From NCBI RefSeq assembly GCF_014050225.1, contig NZ_JACFXV010000063.1, positions 27,635 to 91,634 on the forward strand: a DNA stretch of 64,000 nt, read 5' to 3'. Made by a program: the position numbers and the translations under genes. The DNA is from Stappia albiluteola (GTDB lineage Bacteria; Pseudomonadota; Alphaproteobacteria; Rhizobiales; Stappiaceae). Positions 31,193 to 39,708 of the stretch are shown here, piece by piece; the stretch's first letter is position 1; each line of letters opens with the position of its first letter. A model generated the notes under the pieces. That model was not told where the DNA came from. It searched no databases and worked only from the letters and a program-made list of their open reading frames with translations.

Positions 31193-32329
31193 TCACTTCC
31201 GCAAGATGTCACTCAACGCCTTCGCTACGCGGTCGATCTTTGCCTCGTCCATGTGATAGCCAGAAGGAAGATTTACGCCGTAATTGGCTATCGCATGACC
31301 CTTTGGCTGTGCAGGAAGGAACCGCTTGCTCTGCTGGCGTCCTTCATAGGCCGGAATCGTAGACAAGGGTGAGAAGAAAGGTCGGGAATCGATATTCCGC
31401 GCCTTCAGTTCTTCCATGATCGCGAATTTATCCAGTCCGTATTCGGCATCCGGGATCACCGTCACCATCCAGAATGAATTTTCGGTACCCTCCGGCTCAG
31501 CGTTGAATGCCACGCCCTGAAGATCGCCGAGCCTCTCCTTGTAGCTGGCGAAGATCTTCCGCTTTGCTGCGATCAGTTCGTCGAAACGCTCCATTTGGGC
31601 AAGGCCGAGAGCGGCCTGTACGGCGCTCATCTTGTATTTGAAGGCAACCTCGGTGTTGATGAAAAAGCGGTCGCCGGGCGGCCGGCCATGATCGCGCAGG
31701 GTCATCACGCGGGCGAACAGCGCAGGATCGCCGGTAACGAGCATACCGCCTTCGCCTGTGGCGACAGTCTTTGATCCGTGGAATGAAAAGACGCCGACGT
31801 CGCCATGGCTGCCCGCCTGCCGGTCGTCATATGTGGACCCAAGCGCTTCGGCGGAATCTTCCAGCAGAAACAGGCCGTGGCGATCTGCAATTTTCCGCAG
31901 GCGTCGCCAATCGGCCATGGAGCCGTATAGATCGACGGCAATGATCGCCTTCGTGCGGTCTGTAATCGCCGCCTCGACGGCATCCGGATCGATGCACCAG
32001 GTATCCGGCAGGATGTCCACGAAGATGGGCGTCGCGCCGACATAGTCGACGGGGGCAATCGAGGCGATCCAGGTGACGTCGGGAACAATGACCTCGTCGC
32101 CGGGACCAATTCCCCGAGCAGCGAGGGCAAGATGGATCGCGGCTGTGCAGTGCGGCAGGCTCACCGCATGGGCGACACCGATGGTTTCGGCAAAGAGGGT
32201 CTCGAAGCGAGCGTTGAAGGAATAGTGGTTCTGATACCAGGCATTGCGCGCCGCATCCGCTGCATATTCGACTTCCCGGTCGGTTATCGAAGGGCCCGCT
32301 ACAGGAATGAAATCGTCACTTGCAGCCAT
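31193..32329 (-). CDS. DegT/DnrJ/EryC1/StrS sugar aminotransferase
   Basis: A 378-residue PLP aminotransferase acting on nucleotide keto-sugars. It has the opening FIPVAGPSITDREVEYAADAARNAWY, the PLP-contact LPHCTAAIHLALAARGIGPGDEVIVPDVTWIAS, the aspartate in LFLLEDSAEALGS and the Schiff-base Lys in FSFHGSKTVATGEGGM. Similarity in layout to perosamine synthetases suggests a 4-amino sugar for surface polysaccharide. ATG 32329 is chosen; the frame to 32386 adds an unconserved leader. It is divergent from the CmcI-like gene. Confidence 0.93.
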   Translation of the reverse strand: MAASDDFIPVAGPSITDREVEYAADAARNAWYQNHYSFNARFETLFAETIGVAHAVSLPHCTAAIHLALAARGIGPGDEVIVPDVTWIASIAPVDYVGATPIFVDILPDTWCIDPDAVEAAITDRTKAIIAVDLYGSMADWRRLRKIADRHGLFLLEDSAEALGSTYDDRQAGSHGDVGVFSFHGSKTVATGEGGMLVTGDPALFARVMTLRDHGRPPGDRFFINTEVAFKYKMSAVQAALGLAQMERFDELIAAKRKIFASYKERLGDLQGVAFNAEPEGTENSFWMVTVIPDAEYGLDKFAIMEELKARNIDSRPFFSPLSTIPAYEGRQQSKRFLPAQPKGHAIANYGVNLPSGYHMDEAKIDRVAKALSDILRK

Positions 32330-32458
32330 GTTTGCTCCGTGCGTCACATTTGTTCGCTTTTGCCACAGCTGGCGTCGAATTCGCAACGCGCCAAAATTTC
32401 GCCTTGGCCATCGGGTTCCTCGCGGCTAGGTTCTCGCCGGAAATAGCAGGGGATGCCA

Positions 32459-33199
32459 ATGAAGGACGATCGCGCCGAATTCGAGGCGAATAAACGGGCG
32501 CAGGCGCTGGCGCTCGGCAAGGACAAGGCTGCCTTCGATCAGGCCCTCGATTTGCTTGTCACGCTGGACCGGTACGACTACAGCTACCTGTGGAGCTGGA
32601 TGGGAGTTCCGATCATTCAACTCCCTGCGGATGTGATGGCAACGCAGGAAGTGATCTGGAAAACCAAGCCCGATGTCATCATCGAGACCGGCGTGGCCCG
32701 GGGCGGTTCCGTGATCTTTATGGCATCCTTGCTGGAGGTGATCGGCAAGGGAGTGGTCATTGGCGTCGACATCGACATTCGGGCGCATAATCGGCAAACG
32801 ATCGAAACACATCCGATGTCCAAGCGTATCGAATTGATCGAAGGATCGTCCGTGGCGCAGGAGACGCTCGACCAGGTTCGCTCCCTCATTCCCGACGGCG
32901 CGTCCGTTATGGTGGTGCTGGATTCCGACCATTCCCGGGATCACGTTCTGGCGGAATTGAAGGCCTATGGTCCGCTCGTGACGAAGGGCTGCTACATGGT
33001 TGTTGCGGATACCGCGGTTGGCTACCTGGACGCTAACCGAGCGCCCACCAAACGCTCCAAGATTTGGTTTAAGGGCAACGAACCTCTTGCCGCCGTCTCC
33101 GATTTTCTGGGCGCGACGGATGAATTCGAAGTCGATGCTGAACTGAATGGCAAGCTTGTGCTTTGCTCTTCTCCGGGTGGCTATCTTATCAGGAAATAG
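32459..33199 (+). CDS. CmcI-like (cephalosporin hydroxylase family) methyltransferase
   Basis: A 246-residue class I methyltransferase of the CmcI/rhamnosyl O-methyltransferase family (PF04989). It has the SAM-site WKTKPDVIIETGVARGGSVIFMASLLEV, VIGVDIDIRAHNRQTIETH and the metal-site Asp/His of VLDSDHSRDHVLAEL. Members methylate sugar hydroxyls in surface glycans and glycolipids; the cephalosporin name is historical. The AGGGG site is six bases before ATG 32459, so I prefer it to ATG 32453. It opens an operon of five tightly packed genes. Confidence 0.85.
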   Translation: MKDDRAEFEANKRAQALALGKDKAAFDQALDLLVTLDRYDYSYLWSWMGVPIIQLPADVMATQEVIWKTKPDVIIETGVARGGSVIFMASLLEVIGKGVVIGVDIDIRAHNRQTIETHPMSKRIELIEGSSVAQETLDQVRSLIPDGASVMVVLDSDHSRDHVLAELKAYGPLVTKGCYMVVADTAVGYLDANRAPTKRSKIWFKGNEPLAAVSDFLGATDEFEVDAELNGKLVLCSSPGGYLIRK

Positions 33200-33203
33200 A
33201 GAG

Positions 33204-33725
33204 ATGGGAGAAGCCGGCGCTGCGATCACCCTGCGGGCTCCCGAAGCAAGCGATTTGAAGCTTTTTCAGAATATCCGTGAAGACGCTGCACTCCAGCACC
33301 AATTGCTCGCCTATCCGAAATCCCCCCGTGTGGATGATGCCGCCGAATGGTTGGCCCGCCGTCAGCGGGCGGAGAGCACGGTCTTCAAGGTATTGGCTCT
33401 TTTGGACGGCGAAGCGGTTGGTTTTGTTCAGATCGCGGATATCCATCGGCTGGGAGGGTATGGTTTTCTCGGCATAGCCGTCGCTCGTCCATATTGGGGG
33501 AAAGGATACGGTCGCGCGGGACTGCTGGCTATTCTCGAACATGCCCGGACCGATCTTGGGCTGCGCAAGCTTATGCTCTATGTTCGCAGCGATAATGAAG
33601 CAGCGATCTCGCTCTATAAATCAGCGGATTTCCGCCTGATCGGAACGCTGAGCAGGCACTATTTCGATGGCCGGCAATACCACGATGTCGTGCTCATGGA
33701 GCGTGATCTGGAGGGCCGCCATTGA
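33204..33725 (+). CDS. GNAT family acetyltransferase (RimJ/PseH-like)
   Basis: A 173-residue acetyltransferase starting MGEAGAAITLRAPEASDLKLFQNIREDA. The acetyl-CoA core is GYGFLGIAVARPYWGKGYGRAGLLAILEHARTDLGLRKLMLYVRSDNEAAISLYKSADF, with the GKGYGR loop. In a polysaccharide operon it may acetylate an amino sugar, as PseH or WecD do. GAGAG upstream supports ATG 33204, 4 bases after the CmcI-like gene; the frame reaching 33147 lies inside that gene. Confidence 0.87.
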   Translation: MGEAGAAITLRAPEASDLKLFQNIREDAALQHQLLAYPKSPRVDDAAEWLARRQRAESTVFKVLALLDGEAVGFVQIADIHRLGGYGFLGIAVARPYWGKGYGRAGLLAILEHARTDLGLRKLMLYVRSDNEAAISLYKSADFRLIGTLSRHYFDGRQYHDVVLMERDLEGRH

Positions 33726-34471
33726 CCACTGTTGTCATTTCGCAGCCAATGTACTTCCCTTGGGTGGGCTTCTTCGAACAAATGGCCTTGGCGGATATCT
33801 ATGTTTGGTTGGATGATGCTCAATTCTCCAAGGGGTCATTTACAAACCGGATTCAGGTGAAAATCGGCAACCAGCGCAAATGGATGTCCATCCCGTTGGC
33901 CGGCAAGGGGAGTTTCACGCCGATCTGCGATCTCAAATCGAGTGGGAATGACTGGCGCCGCTCGCACAAAGCTTTGCTGGAAGCTTCGCTGGCCCGACGC
34001 ACTCGCCTCTCCGATGCCCTGGAGCTCTATGTGCGTGCGATTGAGATATCTCCGCTTTGTGACTTTCTCATTGCTTCTGCTGAAATACCAGCCGCGGCGA
34101 TGGACGTCTTGCCCGCGCATATCGTTCGTTCTTCGGATATGCCTACCAGTGGTCATTCCTCGCAAAGGGTGTTGGACATTGTACGCAAGCTCGGCGGCAC
34201 GCGTTATCTCACGGGGCATGGCGCAGCAAACTACCTCGATCATGAAGAATTCGAGAAAGCTGGAATCGAAGTTGACTACATGGATTATAGGCCTCTGCCC
34301 TGGCCTCAGCCGGATGGCGAGTTTACGCCCTACGTCACGGTGCTGGATCTGATTGCATCGGTGGGGGCCAGCGAAGCGCGACATCACCTACGTGGTGCTT
34401 CGATGCCGTGGCGACGGTTTGTTGAGCAGAGGCTGGATAAGACGGGTGTCAGAGGCAATGATGGAACGTAG
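33722..34471 (+). CDS. WbqC family protein
   Basis: A 249-residue protein of the WbqC-like family (PF08889): VVISQPMYFPWVGFFEQMALADIYVWLDDAQFSKGSFTNRIQVK and the GTRYLTGHGAANYLDHEEFEKAGIEVDYMDY stretch are diagnostic. The enzyme activity is not firmly known, but genes are found in O-antigen clusters and are thought to act on amino-sugar acyl groups. It starts at TTG 33722, overlapping the preceding stop by 4 bases, with GGAGG upstream; the N-terminal VVISQPMYFPW match makes the start certain. Confidence 0.9.
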   Translation: MTTVVISQPMYFPWVGFFEQMALADIYVWLDDAQFSKGSFTNRIQVKIGNQRKWMSIPLAGKGSFTPICDLKSSGNDWRRSHKALLEASLARRTRLSDALELYVRAIEISPLCDFLIASAEIPAAAMDVLPAHIVRSSDMPTSGHSSQRVLDIVRKLGGTRYLTGHGAANYLDHEEFEKAGIEVDYMDYRPLPWPQPDGEFTPYVTVLDLIASVGASEARHHLRGASMPWRRFVEQRLDKTGVRGNDGT

Positions 34472-35300
34472 CCCCTTTTTTGACCGCTTCGCGCGGGATG
34501 GATACCTACTGGCCCCCGGCTTCTATGATGTAGAAGCCCTTATTTCGCCGATACAGCAGGGGATCCGCTCCATCGTTGAATTGCTGTGCCAACGCTTTGA
34601 AGTTGATGTGCGTTGTGACACTCCCGAAGAGGCAATGACGCGGGCCTATCCGGCGCTTATCGCCCGCAATAGGGCCTGGGGCGGGATCGTATATGACGCA
34701 GTCAAACAAATCCCTGATTTCATCGCCCTTGTCGGGCACAGCAAAAACATTGATCTCTTTCGGGAGTTGAGGCCGGGATCCATTCCGGGTGTGGCGGCGG
34801 GTGGGTATGGCATAAGGATAGACAATCCTGGGGAAGCGAAATTCTCGGCGCCTTGGCATCAGGAGTTTCCTGCGCAGCTGCGCTCTGTGGATGGAGTAGT
34901 GTTCTGGACGCCACTGCTTCCTGTGTCATGTGAGATGGGGCCGGTTGTGATAGCGGAAGGCTCCCATAAAGAGGGCCTTGTACCAGTCTATGAAGATGAC
35001 GGCGGCATCGGTAAAAGTGGAGCCTATTCCTTGAGGCTTGATCGCGAAACAGAGCGCCTAGAAAAATATTCTCAAGTAGCACCTCTAACTAATCCAGGTG
35101 ATCTTGTGGCGATGGATTTTCTGACCCTGCATCGCTCTGGGGAAAACGTCTCCGACTGCCCTCGTTGGTCGATCCAGTTCAGATTTTTTAATTTTGCCGA
35201 TCAGGTTGGCCAAAGCATCGACTGGAAAGGTTCCTTCGCCGCCGGGCAGAAGTTCTCCGATGTTTTACCGCAGCTGGTCCAAAACTCCGGGCGGGACTAA
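34458..35300 (+). CDS. phytanoyl-CoA dioxygenase (PhyH) family protein
   Basis: A 280-residue Fe(II)/2-oxoglutarate-type oxygenase. The proximal ligands appear as APWHQEFPAQ, an H-x-E in place of the usual H-x-D, and the distal His is in MDFLTLHRSGENVS, followed by WSIQFRFFNF with a 2-oxoglutarate-binding Arg. Members hydroxylate or modify varied small molecules. In this operon a sugar or its acyl group is the likely target. The start overlaps the WbqC gene by 14 bases, with AGAGG upstream; ATG 34461 is equally possible. Confidence 0.82.
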   Translation: MMERSPFFDRFARDGYLLAPGFYDVEALISPIQQGIRSIVELLCQRFEVDVRCDTPEEAMTRAYPALIARNRAWGGIVYDAVKQIPDFIALVGHSKNIDLFRELRPGSIPGVAAGGYGIRIDNPGEAKFSAPWHQEFPAQLRSVDGVVFWTPLLPVSCEMGPVVIAEGSHKEGLVPVYEDDGGIGKSGAYSLRLDRETERLEKYSQVAPLTNPGDLVAMDFLTLHRSGENVSDCPRWSIQFRFFNFADQVGQSIDWKGSFAAGQKFSDVLPQLVQNSGRD

Positions 35301-35302
35301 CA

Positions 35303-36466
35303 ATGAAGGTTTGCAGGATTTGCGATGCCGATCTTCCTCGACTGATCTACCATGCCGACGCGCCCGCGCTGACGTCTATTTCCAGTCAAATAGATGTGGC
35401 GACCGATTTATATGCCTGCGAAGTATGTGGTCATGTACAAGGGCCGGATCTTCCGGACGTGCAGAGCTTCTATGATACGGACTATCGAATCTCACTTCAG
35501 TCGGATGATTTTGATCAGCTTTATGAAGTGAGGGACGGCTTGCCCGTCTACAGAACCGACGAACAGGCAAGGCTTATCCTTGAAAACTTGAAGCTCAGCT
35601 ACGGCGCCTCAGTGCTGGACTACGGGGCCGCTAAAGCTGCGACTCTTTCAAAGATCTTGTTGCTGCGCCCAGATATTGACGCCTATGTCTATGATGTATC
35701 CTCGGATTATAAGTCTCACTGGGATAAATGGCTCGCCCCGGACCATCAGGCACTCTATTCCGTGCCGGGCGGATGGCGTGGGAAGTTTGATCTCGTGACA
35801 GCGCATTTTGTTCTGGAGCATCTTGTTGATCCCGTATCGATCCTCAAGGAAATGGCGGGCCTCATCAAACCTGATGGTAGAATATTCTTTACTGTTCCAT
35901 CATTTCAGGGAAATCCGGGCGATCTGCTGGTCGTCGATCACCTTAATCATTTCACCGAGGCGTCGTTGGCGGAGGCAGTCCGCAGATCTGGTCTCTCGCT
36001 GACTGGCCTCGACGCAGAAAGTTTCCGCGGCGCATATCTTGTGACGGCGTCGCAGAGAGCCGATACGGTGGAGAAAGCCAATTTCGACCCGTCGATCGGT
36101 TGTGCGTCAGCTAAAGAAATTGCCGATAGTTGGACTGAAGCTGCCAGTCGGATCGAGAGCGCGGCGAAGATGCATTCCGGCAAGAAGATGGCGATCTATG
36201 GTGCAGGTTTCTACGGCTCTTTCATCGCCCAGAGATTGAAGCACGTCGCGCCTCGGCCAGCCTACTTCATCGACTCAAATCAGCACTTGCAAGGTTCCAG
36301 CATTTTTGGAATTCCCGTGATTTCTCCATCGGATGTGCCGGCCGATATCGCGGTCATTTTTGTTGGTCTCAATCCGATCCATGCCAGGCGGATAATTTCC
36401 TGCAACCAAGCGCTGGCGAAAGGGCGATTTGAATTTGCCTATATATTCGATGCGCTTGATCGGTAG
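35303..36466 (+). CDS. three-domain C-methyltransferase-like protein
   Basis: A 387-residue protein with an N-terminal Cys4 zinc module (CRICDADLP and YACEVCGH), a SAM-binding centre (ASVLDYGAAKAATLSKILL, FDLVTAHFVLEHLVDP, then DGRIFFTVP) and a C-terminal Rossmann-like domain (KKMAIYGAGFYGSFIAQRL). This matches sugar C-methyltransferases of the TylC3/NovU type in layout, although the active-site His/Glu of that class was not checked. A second gene of this architecture lies at 41550-42791. It closes the five-gene operon, two bases after the PhyH gene. Confidence 0.82.
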   Translation: MKVCRICDADLPRLIYHADAPALTSISSQIDVATDLYACEVCGHVQGPDLPDVQSFYDTDYRISLQSDDFDQLYEVRDGLPVYRTDEQARLILENLKLSYGASVLDYGAAKAATLSKILLLRPDIDAYVYDVSSDYKSHWDKWLAPDHQALYSVPGGWRGKFDLVTAHFVLEHLVDPVSILKEMAGLIKPDGRIFFTVPSFQGNPGDLLVVDHLNHFTEASLAEAVRRSGLSLTGLDAESFRGAYLVTASQRADTVEKANFDPSIGCASAKEIADSWTEAASRIESAAKMHSGKKMAIYGAGFYGSFIAQRLKHVAPRPAYFIDSNQHLQGSSIFGIPVISPSDVPADIAVIFVGLNPIHARRIISCNQALAKGRFEFAYIFDALDR

Positions 36467-36536
36467 CTTCCCCGTTCGATACAGAAATCAATGCAAATAT
36501 TGGAATGCTCGCGTCAACCGGCTTATGTTGCGCTTC

Positions 36537-37766
36537 TTACGCAGCTATGGCCCGCGCAATCGCTCGGAAAAGCAAGGCAGAGCCCCTCAAGCTGAAACGT
36601 GCACCGCCTGCCTTGGCGGGGCAATAGCTACATAGTGCACTGTCGGCGGCCTTCGCTGCAGCCGCAACATTTGGTAACTCCGAACCTGAGCTGGGCAGCA
36701 AAAAAGCTTTCCGTCTTTCGCCGTTACGCAGAGCTCGATCACCTTGCGCAAACGGCCGTTTATCCAGTTCCGCGATGGCCTCTGGGAGCGAGTGGCTCTT
36801 AAGGAATTTCTTATAAAGCAGGAGGCTTTCTTCGATACGATCACCCTGGATGTTCTGCGTTGTGCGAAGAACGCGCCGAGCCCAGGCTCCATGGTCGATC
36901 GCTAGGTTTCCTCTAAATGTTACTTCATTTGCAAGTATCATCGTTGCGTGGATATGTGCATCTATCGAAAAAACCTTAGCATCGATTTCTCCGCCGTAAG
37001 GATCGCCTTCCACCTCGCTCATGAATATCTGAGCGCTAGTTTCGCTGAGTTTATTTGACGGCATTCTGTTCGAAAAAGCGCGGCCGTTGCTTCTGTCGCT
37101 CTCGCCGCCCAGGGTCAGCGGATGCCGAAGCCAAAGGAAGGTCTGGATATGCGCGAGATTTGCAATCGAGGCGTAGACATCCGGCGATAGCGAATGAAAA
37201 TAGACGCCATCCCTGCTGCGCGTTTTTTCGATTACCTTCCTGGAAACACAGCCGTGGTAGAGATTGGCGCCGTCCTTATAGGACCGCACTTTCGCCGCCG
37301 CGAAATTTCTCAGGATTGCCGCAGGGTCTTTCTGCCTGAGTTCGCCATATATGGATTTTAACGGGATCTCCAGCCGGCCCGGCCGGGATCCGTCCTCCGC
37401 TGGCCAGAGATAATGGATGAGCCGCCAGCCAATCGCATCCGGCTGCCAGCGTTCGATCAGGCTGCGCAGAGTTCGCAAGCCGGATGCAAGTACAGCGTCG
37501 TCATCGCCGATATAGACGATGTAATCGCCGCTTGCATGGTTGAGCGCGTGTTCGAAATTGGCCCGCATGCTGACGCGCCGGCCGGTATTCGTATAGACGA
37601 TCCTGGCGTCGTTCTTCGATGCGACAACGGCTGCCGTATCATCCTGGCTTGCGTTGTCGCTGACGACGATCTCCAGGTCCGGATCATCGGTGGCCAGGCA
37701 ACTGTCCAGGCACGACGACAGATAATGCGCTCTTTCGCGTGTCGGAACGATGATGCTGATGCGCAA
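36537..37766 (-). CDS. family 2 glycosyltransferase
   Basis: A 409-residue GT-A protein. ISIIVPTRERAHYLSSCLDSCLATDDPDLEIVVSDNASQDDT is the nucleotide-binding start, and GDYIVYIGDDDAVL holds the DxD metal motif near residue 95. The remainder is helical without clear membrane segments, so it is probably cytoplasmic or peripheral. It transfers one sugar to a growing surface glycan; donor and acceptor cannot be stated. It lies opposite to its neighbours and is convergent with the C-methyltransferase-like gene. The C-terminal 40 residues are Ala/Arg-rich. Confidence 0.88.
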   Translation of the reverse strand: MRISIIVPTRERAHYLSSCLDSCLATDDPDLEIVVSDNASQDDTAAVVASKNDARIVYTNTGRRVSMRANFEHALNHASGDYIVYIGDDDAVLASGLRTLRSLIERWQPDAIGWRLIHYLWPAEDGSRPGRLEIPLKSIYGELRQKDPAAILRNFAAAKVRSYKDGANLYHGCVSRKVIEKTRSRDGVYFHSLSPDVYASIANLAHIQTFLWLRHPLTLGGESDRSNGRAFSNRMPSNKLSETSAQIFMSEVEGDPYGGEIDAKVFSIDAHIHATMILANEVTFRGNLAIDHGAWARRVLRTTQNIQGDRIEESLLLYKKFLKSHSLPEAIAELDKRPFAQGDRALRNGERRKAFLLPSSGSELPNVAAAAKAADSALCSYCPAKAGGARFSLRGSALLFRAIARAIAA

Positions 37767-37952
37767 GTTGGGCTCTCTACTTCGTGGTCTCGTTAACCAA
37801 CGCTATAAGTTGTGTGAAATTGGCGCGTTCTGTCAAAAATATGTTGTGTGGGGGGTGCCCTATGGATGAGGCTTCGCCGCAAAATGCAAATTCCTGAATT
37901 CTTCGAGAGTTTGCAGGATTTTCTTTTCATAGCTTTATCTTAGGGACCAAGC

Positions 37953-38702
37953 ATGATCTTTGATCTCTTCAGGGCTGGCATCCTGGCGTCTGTGGCTAAA
38001 CTCAGCCCGTTGAAACGAAGCCATATTCTGCTTGCATGCATGCCGAAGTCAGGATCGTCGTTTCTTGCTGACGCCATTTCCAGGTTGCCGGGTATGCGAC
38101 AGACGAGCCTGTCCCTCTCATCTCGCCATCGGGAACAGGAGCTTGACTTGCACATCCTGGCTCGCAAGGCAAACAGAAACTACGTAGCTCAGCAGCATAT
38201 CAAGTACAGCGAAGAAACCGGGCGACTTCTGTCTAAATTCGATATTCGGCCCATAGTTCTCACTCGAAATCTCTTTGACATCATACCAAGCATCCGTGAC
38301 CATGTAAGAAACGAGAGCTCGGAAATGCCCATGGCGTGGCTCGATCCTGCCTGTGCGAACTACAATGACGCTGAACTGGAGTGCTTGATTGCAGACCTTG
38401 TCATGCCCTGGTACGTCAATTTTTACGTGAGTTGGCAGCATTGTCCGAATGCGCTTTGGGTAACTTACGATCAGGTTCGTACTGATCCCGAAGGTGTTCT
38501 TAAAGAAATCTCGGAGTTCTCCGGAATCAATGCCGGTGCGTCGATCGAGCAGGCTGTTGCCGCAGCGAAGGCCGAGCGGCGGCGCTTCAACGTTGGCGCT
38601 TCCGGCCGAGGGGAAAACATTTCTCCGGAAGCAAGGGAGTGGGTCTGCAGGCTTTTTTCCCATTATCGGAATATCGATTTCCAGCGGATTGGAGCAAAAT
38701 AA
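37953..38702 (+). CDS. sulfotransferase-like protein
   Basis: A 249-residue protein with the PAPS 5'-phosphosulfate loop ILLACMPKSGSSFLADAI (residues about 25-42) and the 3'-phosphate motif IRPIVLTRNLFDIIPSIRDHV. These are the two PAPS contacts of P-loop sulfotransferases. A catalytic His is plausible in the QQHIKYSEE stretch. It likely sulfates a sugar of the surface polysaccharide. A second sulfotransferase follows 173 bases later. The gene has a lower GC than the flanking housekeeping genes. Confidence 0.75.
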   Translation: MIFDLFRAGILASVAKLSPLKRSHILLACMPKSGSSFLADAISRLPGMRQTSLSLSSRHREQELDLHILARKANRNYVAQQHIKYSEETGRLLSKFDIRPIVLTRNLFDIIPSIRDHVRNESSEMPMAWLDPACANYNDAELECLIADLVMPWYVNFYVSWQHCPNALWVTYDQVRTDPEGVLKEISEFSGINAGASIEQAVAAAKAERRRFNVGASGRGENISPEAREWVCRLFSHYRNIDFQRIGAK

Positions 38703-38875
38703 GGCGGCATCTTACTTTTATGGTCGTAAACTTACAGTTCTTCTCTTGGTTATTTCTTTGATTGAATTGGGATATATCGAATGCTCGGCCAATTGCCGCA
38801 CCTTAGCGGTTGATCGTATCGATAAAAAGAAATACTTCCCTGGCGGAATCTATATGCCGCGGAGGGAAGTGATCT

Positions 38876-39685
38876 ATGCAGTCAGCGCGGAAAGCCATAA
38901 CCAAGCGGTATATGCGGATCCGATACCGAATCCGGGAATTGTTCGAGGGTAGCGCGTCGAGGCGAGTAATTTTCGTTCACATCCCGAGGTGCGGTGGCTC
39001 CACAGTCAATGATTATTTCAAGACTCGCCTTGGGTCGGGCGACAGTGGCCGGGTAATCCTTCTCAATGATGCGGAACGTGGCACCGATTGGGAAGCGAGA
39101 TTGGCGCAGGCGCGCAGCGCGCGTTTCGTGGGGGGGCATTTCGGCGGCGAGACGCTGGACGCGATTCGCGGGGATGCCTTCGTATTCACCTTTATTCGCA
39201 GCCCGCTGGAACGTCTGATCTCAACTTTTGTCTATTCCTCGGCCTTTCGTCATCCGGATAGACGGCTTTGCGCGAACAGCTTTGAAGAATTTCTGGATGC
39301 ACCTACTGCTGACGTTCTGCAGGCGGCAGACAACCTTCAGGTTCGCCAGCTGGCAGTAGCTGTCGATTATCAAGATGCTATGCGTGTGCCGCGCGAGCGC
39401 TGGCTCGAATTGGCTATCCGGCGGTTGTCCGGGTTCGACCATGTCGGAATTGTCGAAGACTACGACACACATATGCGCGCCATTCTCGACAAACTGAGGA
39501 TGGATCGCCCCGCCAGCATCAGGGCGGTCAACACCTCCCTGCAGGAAATGCGGAGAAGCGGAGTCTCGGCCGATTTGCCTGATCTCACCCCCGCTGCGAT
39601 CGCATTGGCAAAACCGTTCGTGGAGCTGGATCAAGAGCTTTACGATATGTTCCGGGGTGGGACGGCGAAGGCTGGACTTGTCTGA
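38876..39685 (+). CDS. sulfotransferase family 2-type protein
   Basis: A 269-residue protein with RRVIFVHIPRCGGSTVNDYF, the PAPS P-loop of the heparan-sulfate 2-O-sulfotransferase-like family (PF03567), and TFIRSPLERLISTFVYS as the 3'-phosphate motif. GGHFGGETLDAI between them holds a candidate catalytic His. GGAGG upstream of the ATG. Together with the preceding gene it suggests a sulfated glycan. A PAPS-synthesis gene (cysDNC or nodPQ-like) is not in the window. Sulfated nod factors or K-antigens in rhizobia are known precedents, but no nod genes are seen here. Confidence 0.82.
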   Translation: MQSARKAITKRYMRIRYRIRELFEGSASRRVIFVHIPRCGGSTVNDYFKTRLGSGDSGRVILLNDAERGTDWEARLAQARSARFVGGHFGGETLDAIRGDAFVFTFIRSPLERLISTFVYSSAFRHPDRRLCANSFEEFLDAPTADVLQAADNLQVRQLAVAVDYQDAMRVPRERWLELAIRRLSGFDHVGIVEDYDTHMRAILDKLRMDRPASIRAVNTSLQEMRRSGVSADLPDLTPAAIALAKPFVELDQELYDMFRGGTAKAGLV

Positions 39686-39708
39686 GCACCGCAGGATATA
39701 TCCTCGGT

